A DNA stretch of 12,506 nt, taken from assembly GCA_014523665.1 (NCBI GenBank), contig JAATVR010000229.1, positions 1 through 12,506 on the forward strand, read 5' to 3'. The stretch is from Nitrososphaerales archaeon TH526 (lineage in GTDB: Archaea; Thermoproteota; Nitrososphaeria; Nitrososphaerales; Nitrososphaeraceae). Shown in pieces: positions 6,704 to 12,504 of the stretch. Position numbers and translations under genes: made by a program. Numbering within the stretch: position 1 is the stretch's first letter; each line of letters opens with the position of its first letter. Below the pieces are notes generated by a model. It was not told the DNA's origin and ran no database searches. It saw only the letters and a list, made by a program, of their open reading frames with translations.

Positions 6704-7471
6704 CTATCGGAAAAGGTCATGAACACTATCCCTCACTAGGGATTTTGCATTATTACTCTCCGTGAAAGAAAATTCGTAGCCTCTAACAATTGCTATAGGG
6801 ATCCTTTCGGTTTTACCCATTACGAGTTCAGCGGCTGATGCAAGTTCATCTGCAACTGCAATTTCGGTTATCCTAAGTATATTACCGTACATGTCGGTTC
6901 GTCCTACATAGCTCTTAATGGAATCTATACCGGACACCCCAATTGCAACATTTGTCTGTCCTAATCTAAAAGGCCTTCCAAAGGTATCTGACACTACAAC
7001 GGCAAGGTTAATCCCTATTGTGTCGGCAATCACTCGTCTTATTCGTTTGGCAGAGAGATCTGGGTCAACGGGTAGCAGCAACACAGAGTTGTCTCCAGGA
7101 TTACTTACATTACTTTGATCTATCCCAGCGTTTGCACAAACAAATCCGTGTTTTGTTTCGGTGATGATCAGATTTTCAGAATACTTCACTAATTTCCTGG
7201 ACTCTAAGAGAATTAATTCGACGAATCGAGGATCCTTATTTGTTTTTCGAGCCAATTCCAATGCTTGACTCGACGGTTTTACCGTAGACAGATCCAGTAC
7301 GCGACCCTCAGATTTTGAAATGATCTTTTGCGTAACTACTACCACATCATGATTCTTCATGGATACTCGGTTTGCCTTCACTGCTTGCATTACTAATCTG
7401 CCAATATCATCACCTTTAGTTACATCCTGGTTTACCGATATCGGAATGATTTGCAAGGGATGGCTTGACAA
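6704..7471 (-). CDS. cofE: Coenzyme F420-0:L-glutamate ligase
   Basis: CofE adds gamma-linked glutamates to F420-0 using GTP and metal ions, completing coenzyme F420. The 255 residues match the family length. Motifs in order: LQIIPI (6-11), GDDI (20-23), VVVTQKIISKSEGR (44-57), HGFVCANAGIDQSNV (108-122), VVSDTFGRPFRLGQTNVAIG (159-178), and GRTDMYGNILRITEIAVADE (190-209) with AELVMGK (214-220). All are diagnostic. The start is TTG at 7471, with a TATA-like box about 24 bases upstream; TTG at residue 6 is the only close alternative, and no ATG is available until residue 28. The HAD phosphatase gene ends 18 bases upstream on the same strand, so read-through is likely. Possession of CofE implies F420 use in this organism. 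Confidence 0.95.
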   Translation of the reverse strand: MSSHPLQIIPISVNQDVTKGDDIGRLVMQAVKANRVSMKNHDVVVVTQKIISKSEGRVLDLSTVKPSSQALELARKTNKDPRFVELILLESRKLVKYSENLIITETKHGFVCANAGIDQSNVSNPGDNSVLLLPVDPDLSAKRIRRVIADTIGINLAVVVSDTFGRPFRLGQTNVAIGVSGIDSIKSYVGRTDMYGNILRITEIAVADELASAAELVMGKTERIPIAIVRGYEFSFTESNNAKSLVRDSVHDLFR

Positions 7472-7489
7472 TTATGAGGATCTGGTAGT

Positions 7490-7500
7490 CTAAATATTAG
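7490..7500 (-). promoter_or_regulatory. TATA-like box of cofE, overlapping the upstream gene's stop
   Basis: Minus-strand CTAATATTTAG is centred about 24 bases upstream of the cofE TTG start, slightly closer than usual. It overlaps the last codons and stop of the HAD phosphatase gene. Confidence 0.4.
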
Positions 7501-8140
7501 CCAGTACGGCTTGCCCGAATCTTTTTTCAAGTAAATTTAATAAAAGTGACAAATCATGAATCTCAATCACTGCATCAGCCCTTTCTTTTACTTTATCCAC
7601 GGGGCAAAATCCAACTGTAAATCCTGCCAGGTCAAAAAGTTTTAGATCATTAGCACCGTCAACTACCACTACGATATCTTCCTTCTTGACTCCCCATTCT
7701 AGTAAAACATCCTTTATCGCAGCTGCCTTATCAGAAGTAACCCTAACGATGACATCTTTTAGAACATCATCCGAAAAAATTAGCTCGTTAGAAAATATTC
7801 TATCCAGCCCAAGTACTTCTTTCAATCTATCCGTTATAATGGTGAAGCCCCCCGAAACGGCAATCAATTTCCATCCAGACCGTTTTAAGGCCCGACATAA
7901 TTCTACAGCGCCTGGCATTATCTGTAAATTTTCGCCTATTTTCTTGGCTTCACTATGTCGAATACCTCGTAAGGCATGAACTCGCTTTATTAGACCCTCT
8001 TCCCAGTTTATCTCGCCGCGTATTCCCTGCTTGGTGATGTCCCATATCTCCTTCTCCTTGTCCGGGCCTATAACCTGAGCTAGGACAGGAAGATACTCGG
8101 CATTTAGAAGAACTCCTTCGACATCAAAGACGACAAGCAT
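7490..8140 (-). CDS. HAD-superfamily phosphatase, SerB-like
   Basis: A 216-residue phosphatase most like phosphoserine phosphatases, which release serine from phosphoserine. HAD motif I is FDVEGVL with nucleophile Asp6. The usual second aspartate is Glu8 (DxE instead of DxD), a variant also known in enolase-phosphatases. Motif II is VSGGF (Ser96), as in SerB. Motif III is probably Lys138 in TSDKAAA. Motif IV is VVDGANDL (Asp161, Asp165); a Val replaces the Gly common in GDGANDL. The region between motifs I and II (about 15-75) is the helical cap. The ATG at 8140 follows a TATA box by about 36 bases. cofE lies 18 bases downstream. SerB fits by motif and by the nearby cysteine synthase, but the Glu8 change and the cofE neighbour leave other phosphate esters possible. 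Confidence 0.83.
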   Translation of the reverse strand: MLVVFDVEGVLLNAEYLPVLAQVIGPDKEKEIWDITKQGIRGEINWEEGLIKRVHALRGIRHSEAKKIGENLQIMPGAVELCRALKRSGWKLIAVSGGFTIITDRLKEVLGLDRIFSNELIFSDDVLKDVIVRVTSDKAAAIKDVLLEWGVKKEDIVVVVDGANDLKLFDLAGFTVGFCPVDKVKERADAVIEIHDLSLLLNLLEKRFGQAVLANI

Positions 8141-8170
8141 CTTGGGGATATTATTCAGACCTCTGATTTT

Positions 8171-8181
8171 ACTATATATTA
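8171..8181 (-). promoter_or_regulatory. TATA box of the HAD phosphatase gene
   Basis: On the minus strand TTAATATATAG is centred about 36 bases upstream of the ATG, giving a leader of about 10 bases. Confidence 0.5.
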
Positions 8182-8209
8182 ACTTTGTTTAGAAAAAAAC
8201 ATGTAGAAC

Positions 8210-8228
8210 GATCTCCTAATCGGAGATC
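8210..8228. repeat. Perfect inverted repeat GATCTCC-N5-GGAGATC in a divergent promoter region
   Basis: Seven-base arms flank TAATC. The repeat sits between the leftward HAD phosphatase promoter and the rightward promoter of the small four-cysteine protein. Position and symmetry suit an operator for a dimeric regulator acting on one or both genes. The regulator cannot be named. Confidence 0.5.
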
Positions 8229-8287
8229 CAATAATTATGAATTAAACATTCGAACAAATCATTGTTAGCTGCACTTGAAGGAAAAGC

Positions 8288-8295
8288 ATTATATC
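8288..8295 (+). promoter_or_regulatory. TATA box of the four-cysteine protein gene
   Basis: ATTATATC is centred about 28 bases upstream of the ATG at 8320, arguing for that start over the in-frame ATG at 8296 or TTG at 8275. A second A/T-rich box near 8235-8246 could serve the longer form. Confidence 0.5.
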
Positions 8296-8319
8296 ATGAA
8301 ATTACTGAAGCTTGTACGA

Positions 8320-8613
8320 ATGAATGAAGAAGCGACGACTGAGACTAAATTCCTAGTACCCGTAAAGCAAGTTGAGAAATCGGTGAAATTATCGGATAAT
8401 TCAAAGAATGAGCTCAAGAGCATTGGGATGATGGACGATAAAGGAAAATTGAAATTGAAAGGTGTTAGTCCACGTATGCTGAGACGTATGAAACTCGAAG
8501 CAGTTGACTGTCCTGTCCTGCAATCTGAAGTTGGATTTATCCAATGTTATGTGTGTAGAAACTTCCATAGTAGAATATCTGGACAGGTGTACTGTAGAGG
8601 CGAGCCTTTATAG
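8320..8613 (+). CDS. Small four-cysteine protein, unknown function (possible metal binder)
   Basis: I cannot assign a function. The chosen start gives 97 residues; an upstream in-frame ATG at 8296 (105) or TTG at 8275 (112) would add up to 15. The N-terminal half is charged and lysine-rich. Residues 36-47 (GMMDDKGKLKLK) and 49-57 (VSPRMLRRM) suggest a short strand-helix element. The C-terminal third carries Cys64, Cys76, Cys79 and Cys92, with His83 close by: C-x11-C-x2-C-x12-C. That spacing suits a small zinc or iron-sulfur site. The sequence ends YCRGEPL. proS starts 43 bases downstream with its own TATA box. The well-placed promoter and the compact cysteine motif support a real gene. Confidence 0.75.
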   Translation: MNEEATTETKFLVPVKQVEKSVKLSDNSKNELKSIGMMDDKGKLKLKGVSPRMLRRMKLEAVDCPVLQSEVGFIQCYVCRNFHSRISGQVYCRGEPL

Positions 8614-8623
8614 GTCACCAAAA

Positions 8624-8633
8624 CTTCATAAAT
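8624..8633 (+). promoter_or_regulatory. TATA box of proS
   Basis: CTTCATAAAT is centred about 28 bases before the TTG start at 8657, supporting that codon as the leaderless start. Confidence 0.5.
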
Positions 8634-8656
8634 CGATTCTGATCTGCCTTTCATAA

Positions 8657-10117
8657 TTGAAAACCCAAAAAGAATACGGAATTACAGTGAAGAAAGGCGA
8701 CAATTTGAGTGATTGGTATAGCCAGGTATTGCTAAAAACCGATCTTATCGACTACGGCCCTTCTAAAGGATTCATAGTATTAAAGCCATACGGATATTCA
8801 ATTTGGGAATCAGTCAGACAGATTATTGACATTCGTCTCAAAGAATCTGGACATCAAAATGCATACCTTCCAACTGTGATCCCAGAAGGTTTACTGAGAA
8901 AGGAAGAGGATCACTTCTCAGGTTTCAATTCAGAAGTATTCTGGATAACCAAAGCCGGAGACAACGTACTACAAGAAAAGCTCGCCCTGCGTCCAACTTC
9001 AGAAGCCATCGCTTATTCTTTGTTTTCTAACTGGGTTGGTAGCTATAAAGATCTCCCCCTAAAGCTTAACTTTTGGAATTCGGCAATGAGGGCTGAAATA
9101 AAGTCCACAAAGCCATTTATTCGGAATTCTGAATTTTTGTGGCAGGAGGGTCACACAGTGCATACAAATAACGAGGAGGCAGAAGCGGAAGTAAGGTTTA
9201 TACTTGATCTATATGAGATGATTTTAACAGATTATTTGGCTATCCCAGTGTTAAAGGGATTCAAAACAAGTAAGGAAAAGTTTGTTGGGGCGGTCGCGAC
9301 TTCCACGCTTGAAGGTATGATGCCGGACGGAAAAGCTTTACAATTGGCTACTTCTCATAACCTTGGACAGAATTTTTCAGTCCCGTTTGAAATAAAATTT
9401 CTTGGCAATGATAATCTAGAACATTTTGCCTGGCAAACCTCTTGGGGAATATCTTGGCGATTGATAGGGGCTTCCATTATGATCCATGGGGATGACCACG
9501 GGTTAGTCTTGCCTCCAAAAATCGCTCCTATACAAGTGGTCATGGTCCCCATCTTCAAGAAGGATCAGGCTAACCAGAATGTTGTGCCTAGATCAATGGA
9601 ACTCGCATCAGAACTAGTGAGGGCAGGAATAAAGGTGCACGTAGATACTAGGGATGACTTCACAGCTGGATGGAAATATAACGATTGGGAGAAGAAAGGT
9701 GTCCCCTTGAGAATTAACATTGGTCCCAAGGAGATATTGAAGGGAGAACTCGAAGTCGTCAGAAGGGATACATTGCAGAAGGAGACAATTCTTCAAACCA
9801 GTTTGGTGAAAAGGGTGAAGGAAATATTGAAGCTCGTTCATGATAATCTTCTCAAAAATGCTAACGAAATCCTTCGAAGGAGCATGGCACACGCTAGCAG
9901 CTTTTATCAACTTAAGGAGATGATTCAAAAACAAGCAGGTTTTGTTTCTGGAGGGTGGTGTGGTGACGAAAAATGTGAGATTTCGATTAAGGAGGAAACG
10001 GGGGCTGATATAAGGCTCCTACCTTTTGAATGGAGTAAGACATTGGATTCGACAATGAAATGCGTTTACTGCGGCAAAAACGCACGAAGCATTCCAGTGT
10101 TCGCTAGGGCTTACTAA
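8657..10117 (+). CDS. proS: Prolyl-tRNA synthetase, archaeal/eukaryotic type
   Basis: This class II synthetase charges tRNA-Pro with proline in the cytosol. The 486-residue length and architecture match the archaeal/eukaryotic type without a bacterial editing insertion. Class II motif 1 lies at about 38-80 (GFIVLKPYGYSIWE through LPTVIPEGLL). RPTSE is at 112-116. Motif 2 spans about 136-168 (FWNSAMRAE and FLWQEGHTVH). Motif 3 is around 262-292 with HGDDHGLVLPPKIAP. The anticodon-binding domain follows at about 291-390. The C-terminal module holds a probable zinc site of Cys435, Cys440, Cys469 and Cys472 and ends in the tyrosine typical of this type (FARAY). The start is TTG at 8657, backed by a TATA box 28 bases upstream; a GTG at residue 11 is the only near alternative, and the first internal Met is at residue 144. 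Confidence 0.97.
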   Translation: MKTQKEYGITVKKGDNLSDWYSQVLLKTDLIDYGPSKGFIVLKPYGYSIWESVRQIIDIRLKESGHQNAYLPTVIPEGLLRKEEDHFSGFNSEVFWITKAGDNVLQEKLALRPTSEAIAYSLFSNWVGSYKDLPLKLNFWNSAMRAEIKSTKPFIRNSEFLWQEGHTVHTNNEEAEAEVRFILDLYEMILTDYLAIPVLKGFKTSKEKFVGAVATSTLEGMMPDGKALQLATSHNLGQNFSVPFEIKFLGNDNLEHFAWQTSWGISWRLIGASIMIHGDDHGLVLPPKIAPIQVVMVPIFKKDQANQNVVPRSMELASELVRAGIKVHVDTRDDFTAGWKYNDWEKKGVPLRINIGPKEILKGELEVVRRDTLQKETILQTSLVKRVKEILKLVHDNLLKNANEILRRSMAHASSFYQLKEMIQKQAGFVSGGWCGDEKCEISIKEETGADIRLLPFEWSKTLDSTMKCVYCGKNARSIPVFARAY

Positions 10118-10125
10118 ATGAGATT

Positions 10126-10139
10126 CTTATCCTCATAAG
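10126..10139. repeat. Short hairpin CTTAT-CCTC-ATAAG after proS
   Basis: A 5-base stem with a 4-base loop, 9 bases past the proS stop codon. It could stabilise the mRNA end. No T-run follows it. Confidence 0.3.
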
Positions 10140-10150
10140 CACGTCCTGTA

Positions 10151-10181
10151 TGCTTTTGAAACATACCGGAACGTAAAAGCA
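10151..10181. repeat. Inverted repeat TGCTTTT-N17-AAAAGCA
   Basis: Perfect 7-base arms with a 17-base spacer, ending about 16 bases before the TATA box of the membrane protein gene. It could be a proS 3'-end hairpin or an operator for the downstream gene. The spacer puts the arm centres 24 bases apart, roughly two helical turns. Confidence 0.4.
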
Positions 10182-10196
10182 CAGAGGGCAACTACT

Positions 10197-10206
10197 AGAT
10201 ATATAG
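10197..10206 (+). promoter_or_regulatory. TATA box of the VTT membrane protein gene
   Basis: AGATATATAG is centred 27 bases before the TTG at 10229, the ideal leaderless spacing. Confidence 0.6.
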
Positions 10207-10228
10207 GTCGTTAGCAGCTTTATTTCGA

Positions 10229-10891
10229 TTGACAACACTAGATTGGCTATTTACTCTATTTGATAGCTTTGGATATCTAGGTGTTTTCACGGCGAGCTTT
10301 ATCGGAAGTATTATAGTATTTGTGCCTGTGCCCTATTTTCCCATTTTAGTAGCGGCCGCACTAAGTGAGCAATTAGACCCAAACCTGATTTCTTTGGTTA
10401 GTGCGGTTGGGGTTCTGCTAGCAAAAATGATAATATTTTATGCAAGTTATTATGGCAGGAGTATTCTGAGCGAGAAGACCAAACAAAGAATGTTCCCTCT
10501 TCAGAGAGTGCTTCGCAGATATGGAGGTTTCGGGGCATTTATAGTCGCATTAACACCTATACCGGACGATCTCGTATACATACCTCTTGGACTGGCAAGG
10601 TACAGTCCGTGGAAATTTGCTATAGCTACATTTGCTGGTAAGTTCATACTTAATGAAATAATAGTATGGAGCTCGGTAATTCTAGGAAGGCCATTCGTTG
10701 AATCATTTATCTCAAGAGATATAGATCCTATGTACCTAACGGTAGGAATTATTGCGAGTGTGGCTATATTGATTATTGTTGTATACCTTTCGATTCGAGT
10801 CGATTGGGCGAAAGTAATCGGCAGGTGGTTCCCTTGGGCGATAGATAGCCCAGATAGTGACGAGAGTCCTAGCCAGTCGAACTTCCCTTAA
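10229..10891 (+). CDS. VTT/DedA-like integral membrane protein
   Basis: A 220-residue polytopic membrane protein of the broad DedA/VTT (SNARE-associated) type, whose members are linked to lipid movement and envelope integrity. Hydrophobic segments lie at about 14-45 (one re-entrant pair or two helices, with VPVPYFP at 32-38), 52-73, 99-122, 128-152 and 168-190. The family core is visible as LRRYGGFGAFIVALTPIPDD (95-114), then PLGLARYSPWKF (119-130) and FAGK (135-138). In this branch the acidic pair Asp113-Asp114 stands where classical DedA proteins have an arginine. The C-terminus (about 205-220) is polar and acidic. The TTG start is fixed by the TATA box 27 bases upstream, and the next Met is at residue 67, inside the membrane core. 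Substrate unknown. Confidence 0.85.
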   Translation: MTTLDWLFTLFDSFGYLGVFTASFIGSIIVFVPVPYFPILVAAALSEQLDPNLISLVSAVGVLLAKMIIFYASYYGRSILSEKTKQRMFPLQRVLRRYGGFGAFIVALTPIPDDLVYIPLGLARYSPWKFAIATFAGKFILNEIIVWSSVILGRPFVESFISRDIDPMYLTVGIIASVAILIIVVYLSIRVDWAKVIGRWFPWAIDSPDSDESPSQSNFP

Positions 10892-11157
10892 GGTATGTCC
10901 TGGAACACGGAGCAGACCACACTGAAATAGAGTTTGATCCGAATTGACGAAATGCTGAAACAAGACCTAAACTGGTTAGTCCATAGCTCTAATTTCCATT
11001 TCAAGACAGATCTATATTTCGCAGGCAATGGCTTATGGCACTGATGGTTACTGCAGCGAGAATCTCGGATTTTCAAATATCCACTGTATTTGACCTCTTC
11101 TAATTTTTGCAGAATTAGCTCAATAACTTTATAACTGATGCCACAGATTTAAGATAT
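10892..11157. other. Gap after the VTT gene
   Basis: No convincing gene lies here. It holds a small dyad CGAGA-A-TCTCG (11057-11067), a pyrimidine-rich tract at about 11091-11108 that may end the VTT transcript, and the TATA box of the small ORF at 11158. An ATG ORF of 30 codons from 10952 has no good TATA box. Confidence 0.4.
11127..11135 (+). promoter_or_regulatory. TATA box ahead of the 35-residue ORF
   Basis: CTTTATAAC, centred 27 bases before the ATG at 11158. It is among the best TATA matches in the window, so a transcript starting near 11158 is likely even if the ORF is not translated. Confidence 0.55.
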
Positions 11158-11265
11158 ATGCAATCAAAATCTCATCTATATAGCCTATACTTGGCCGCGA
11201 AGGTTTACATTTACAAACTAATTAGAAATAGGAAAAATAAGCGGGAAAACGAAATCTCTGCTTAA
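11158..11265 (+). CDS. Possible 35-residue basic peptide, unknown function
   Basis: The ORF reads MQSKSHLYSLYLAAK, continues VYIYKLIRNRKNKRE and ends with NEISA before TAA. The first half is amphipathic with several tyrosines and leucines; the second is strongly basic (Arg, Lys). This could be a membrane-surface or nucleic-acid-binding peptide. The TATA box at 11127-11135 is exactly placed for a leaderless start at this ATG. It lies in the 431-base gap between the VTT and IMPase genes. The transcript could instead be a non-coding RNA, or the 5' region of the IMPase mRNA. Very short ORFs arise easily by chance, so confidence is moderate at best. Confidence 0.35.
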   Translation: MQSKSHLYSLYLAAKVYIYKLIRNRKNKRENEISA

Positions 11266-11289
11266 AACCGATCGCATAGGAACTAAATC

Positions 11290-11299
11290 GTAATAGATA
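11290..11299 (+). promoter_or_regulatory. Weak TATA-like box of the IMPase gene
   Basis: GTAATAGATA, about 28 bases ahead of the TTG at 11323. The spacing is right but the sequence match is poor. Confidence 0.35.
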
Positions 11300-11322
11300 G
11301 GGTAGTTTTCAGTTGTAACAAT

Positions 11323-12126
11323 TTGCAAACAATAGACATCCTGAAAGCTGCTGCTTCTGACGTTTTCAAGGAGACAAGAAATCTCATTGGGAGGCCAGAA
11401 AGCGCTGTGACATTTGGAAGAGGAGCGGGTGGTGACCTGTCATCGAGAATAGATTTGGTGGCTGAAAAAGCTGTACTCAATACGATTGAAAAGCACTCGT
11501 TTAGGCCGACAGTTATTGGAGAAGAGTGCGGTACAATCGAAGGTGGTGATGGTTACTTAATCATGGACGCCGTAGATGGAACGACAAATGCCACGCGCGG
11601 GATTCCATTTTCGTGCTGTTCACTTGGGTATGCTACTCAATATAGGTTAAGTTCAGTGAGTGATGCCGTTATAATTGATTTGAATACCGGAGATGTATAC
11701 GAATCTTCCATAAATAGGGGAGCTTCAATGAACGGGTTCAGATTGAAGATTGATTTGGATGACGCTAATAGAGGAGCCAAGAGTCAGAGCGAGCTTGTCG
11801 TCGGAGTTAACATTTCAGGAATGAATAATACTAATATTGAAAAACTGTCAAAGATCATTTCGAAGTGTTTGCATGTTAGACATTTGGGTGCAAATGCACT
11901 TGAATTGTGTTTTTTTGCTCGGAGTTTAATTGATATGTATATGGATCTTCGCGGCAAGATTAGAGTAACAGACTTGGCAGCTGGATATTTGATTGCAACG
12001 GAGGCTGGGGGGACATTATTTACCCCTCAAGGTGAGTCTCTTGATTCGGATCTGTCACTCGATAATAGGATATCTTTTATTGCTGCAAAAAATAAAGAAT
12101 TTTTGCAAGTGTTAGAACAAAGCTAG
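11323..12126 (+). CDS. Inositol monophosphatase-family phosphatase (IMPase/FBPase-like)
   Basis: A Mg-dependent sugar-phosphate phosphatase of the inositol monophosphatase family. In archaea such enzymes can act on inositol phosphate or fructose-1,6-bisphosphate. At 267 residues it is full length. Residues 37-45 (GDLSSRIDL) match the first Asp-containing loop. Metal ligands are GEE (Glu67-Glu68) and MDAVDGTTN (Asp82, Asp85; 81-89). GIPFSCCSLG (93-102) follows. The C-terminal ligand is Asp217 in VTDLAAG, where Thr replaces the usual Trp of WD.AAG. EAGG is at 227-230. The start is TTG at 11323; the next Met is residue 81, inside the active site, so an upstream start is required. The gene converges on tRNA-Asp, whose 3' end is only 13 bases past this stop. 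Confidence 0.9.
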   Translation: MQTIDILKAAASDVFKETRNLIGRPESAVTFGRGAGGDLSSRIDLVAEKAVLNTIEKHSFRPTVIGEECGTIEGGDGYLIMDAVDGTTNATRGIPFSCCSLGYATQYRLSSVSDAVIIDLNTGDVYESSINRGASMNGFRLKIDLDDANRGAKSQSELVVGVNISGMNNTNIEKLSKIISKCLHVRHLGANALELCFFARSLIDMYMDLRGKIRVTDLAAGYLIATEAGGTLFTPQGESLDSDLSLDNRISFIAAKNKEFLQVLEQS

Positions 12127-12139
12127 GACAAGTGTTAGG

Positions 12140-12242
12140 CGCCCGGGCCGGGATTCGAACCCGGGTCGAAGGAGTGACAGTCCCCCATACTAGACCGGAC
12201 TTTACAGAGCTTGTGAACGCAGCTCTTCTATACTACCCGGGC
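12140..12242 (-). tRNA. tRNA-Asp (anticodon GTC) split by a 28-base D-loop intron
   Basis: Without the intron the parts fold fully: acceptor GCCCGGG/CCCGGGC with discriminator G, D stem GTAT/GTAT (two G-U pairs), anticodon stem GGGGA/TCCTT, loop CTGTCAC (anticodon GTC at 12176-12178), a 4-base variable loop, and T arm CCGGG-TTCGAAT-CCCGG. The mature length would be 75. The D-loop is interrupted by an insertion at 12200-12227 that forms its own hairpin (AGAGCT/AGCTCT with a 9-base loop). CCA is not encoded. A TATA-like TTTTTAATTAG lies about 35 bases upstream (12271-12281). Archaeal endonuclease should remove the insert at a relaxed bulge-helix-bulge. Confidence 0.9.
12200..12227 (-). other. 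Non-canonical tRNA intron in the tRNA-Asp D-loop
   Basis: Removing these 28 bases leaves an ordinary 11-base D-loop, AGTCCGGTCTA. The cut would fall after the second base of each 3-base bulge (AG|A and AG|T) around a 6-base-pair intron stem. In that register the central helix GTAT/GTAA has only three of four pairs. An alternative register (TATA/TGTA, four pairs) would excise 26 bases and leave a D-loop two bases too long. Confidence 0.8.
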
Positions 12243-12381
12243 ACGTAAACTCAAGCAGTGAATCTGAAATACTAATTAAAAACGTTTTGCTTGTTAATTT
12301 CTAATATGAAAAAAATGGAATTCCGTTCAATGTAGATGAGCCAACGATTTATCCCTGGTTTCATCTTCTCATTAGTATATG

Positions 12382-12392
12382 ATTAAATTATA
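12382..12392 (+). promoter_or_regulatory. TATA box of tRNA-Lys
   Basis: ATTAAATTATA, centred about 30 bases upstream of the tRNA 5' end. Confidence 0.5.
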
Positions 12393-12417
12393 GCCATGCA
12401 AAGGCTAACTGTAAAGT

Positions 12418-12504
12418 GGGCCCGTAGCTCAGCCAGGTAGAGTACCGGACTTTTAACATATGAAAGAAATCCGGCTGTCTCGGGTTCGAATCCCGACGGG
12501 CCCG
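12418..12504 (+). tRNA. tRNA-Lys (anticodon TTT) with a 13-base anticodon-loop intron
   Basis: Acceptor GGGCCCG/CGGGCCC with discriminator G, D stem GCTC/GAGT, anticodon stem CCGGA/TCCGG, variable CTGTC, and T arm TCGGG-TTCGAAT-CCCGA. The anticodon TTT is at 12452-12454. The loop is 20 bases; removing 13 at the canonical 37/38 site gives CTTTTAA and a 74-base mature tRNA. CCA is not encoded. Confidence 0.93.
12456..12468 (+). other. Canonical-position tRNA-Lys intron, 13 bases
   Basis: ACATATGAAAGAA lies between positions 37 and 38. Exon CTTT (32-35) pairs perfectly with intron AAAG (12463-12466). Three-base bulges TA|A and AA|A place both cuts exactly. The intron leaves only CATATG as the closing loop. 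Confidence 0.88.

Noticed and set aside
10952..11044. 30-codon plus-strand ORF after the VTT gene
   Set aside because: No convincing TATA box near 10924 and no protein-like pattern.
10888..11076. 62-codon minus-strand ORF in the gap after the VTT gene
   Set aside because: It starts at TTG, has no TATA box at the right distance that I could see, and its Ser/Cys-rich product resembles random translation.
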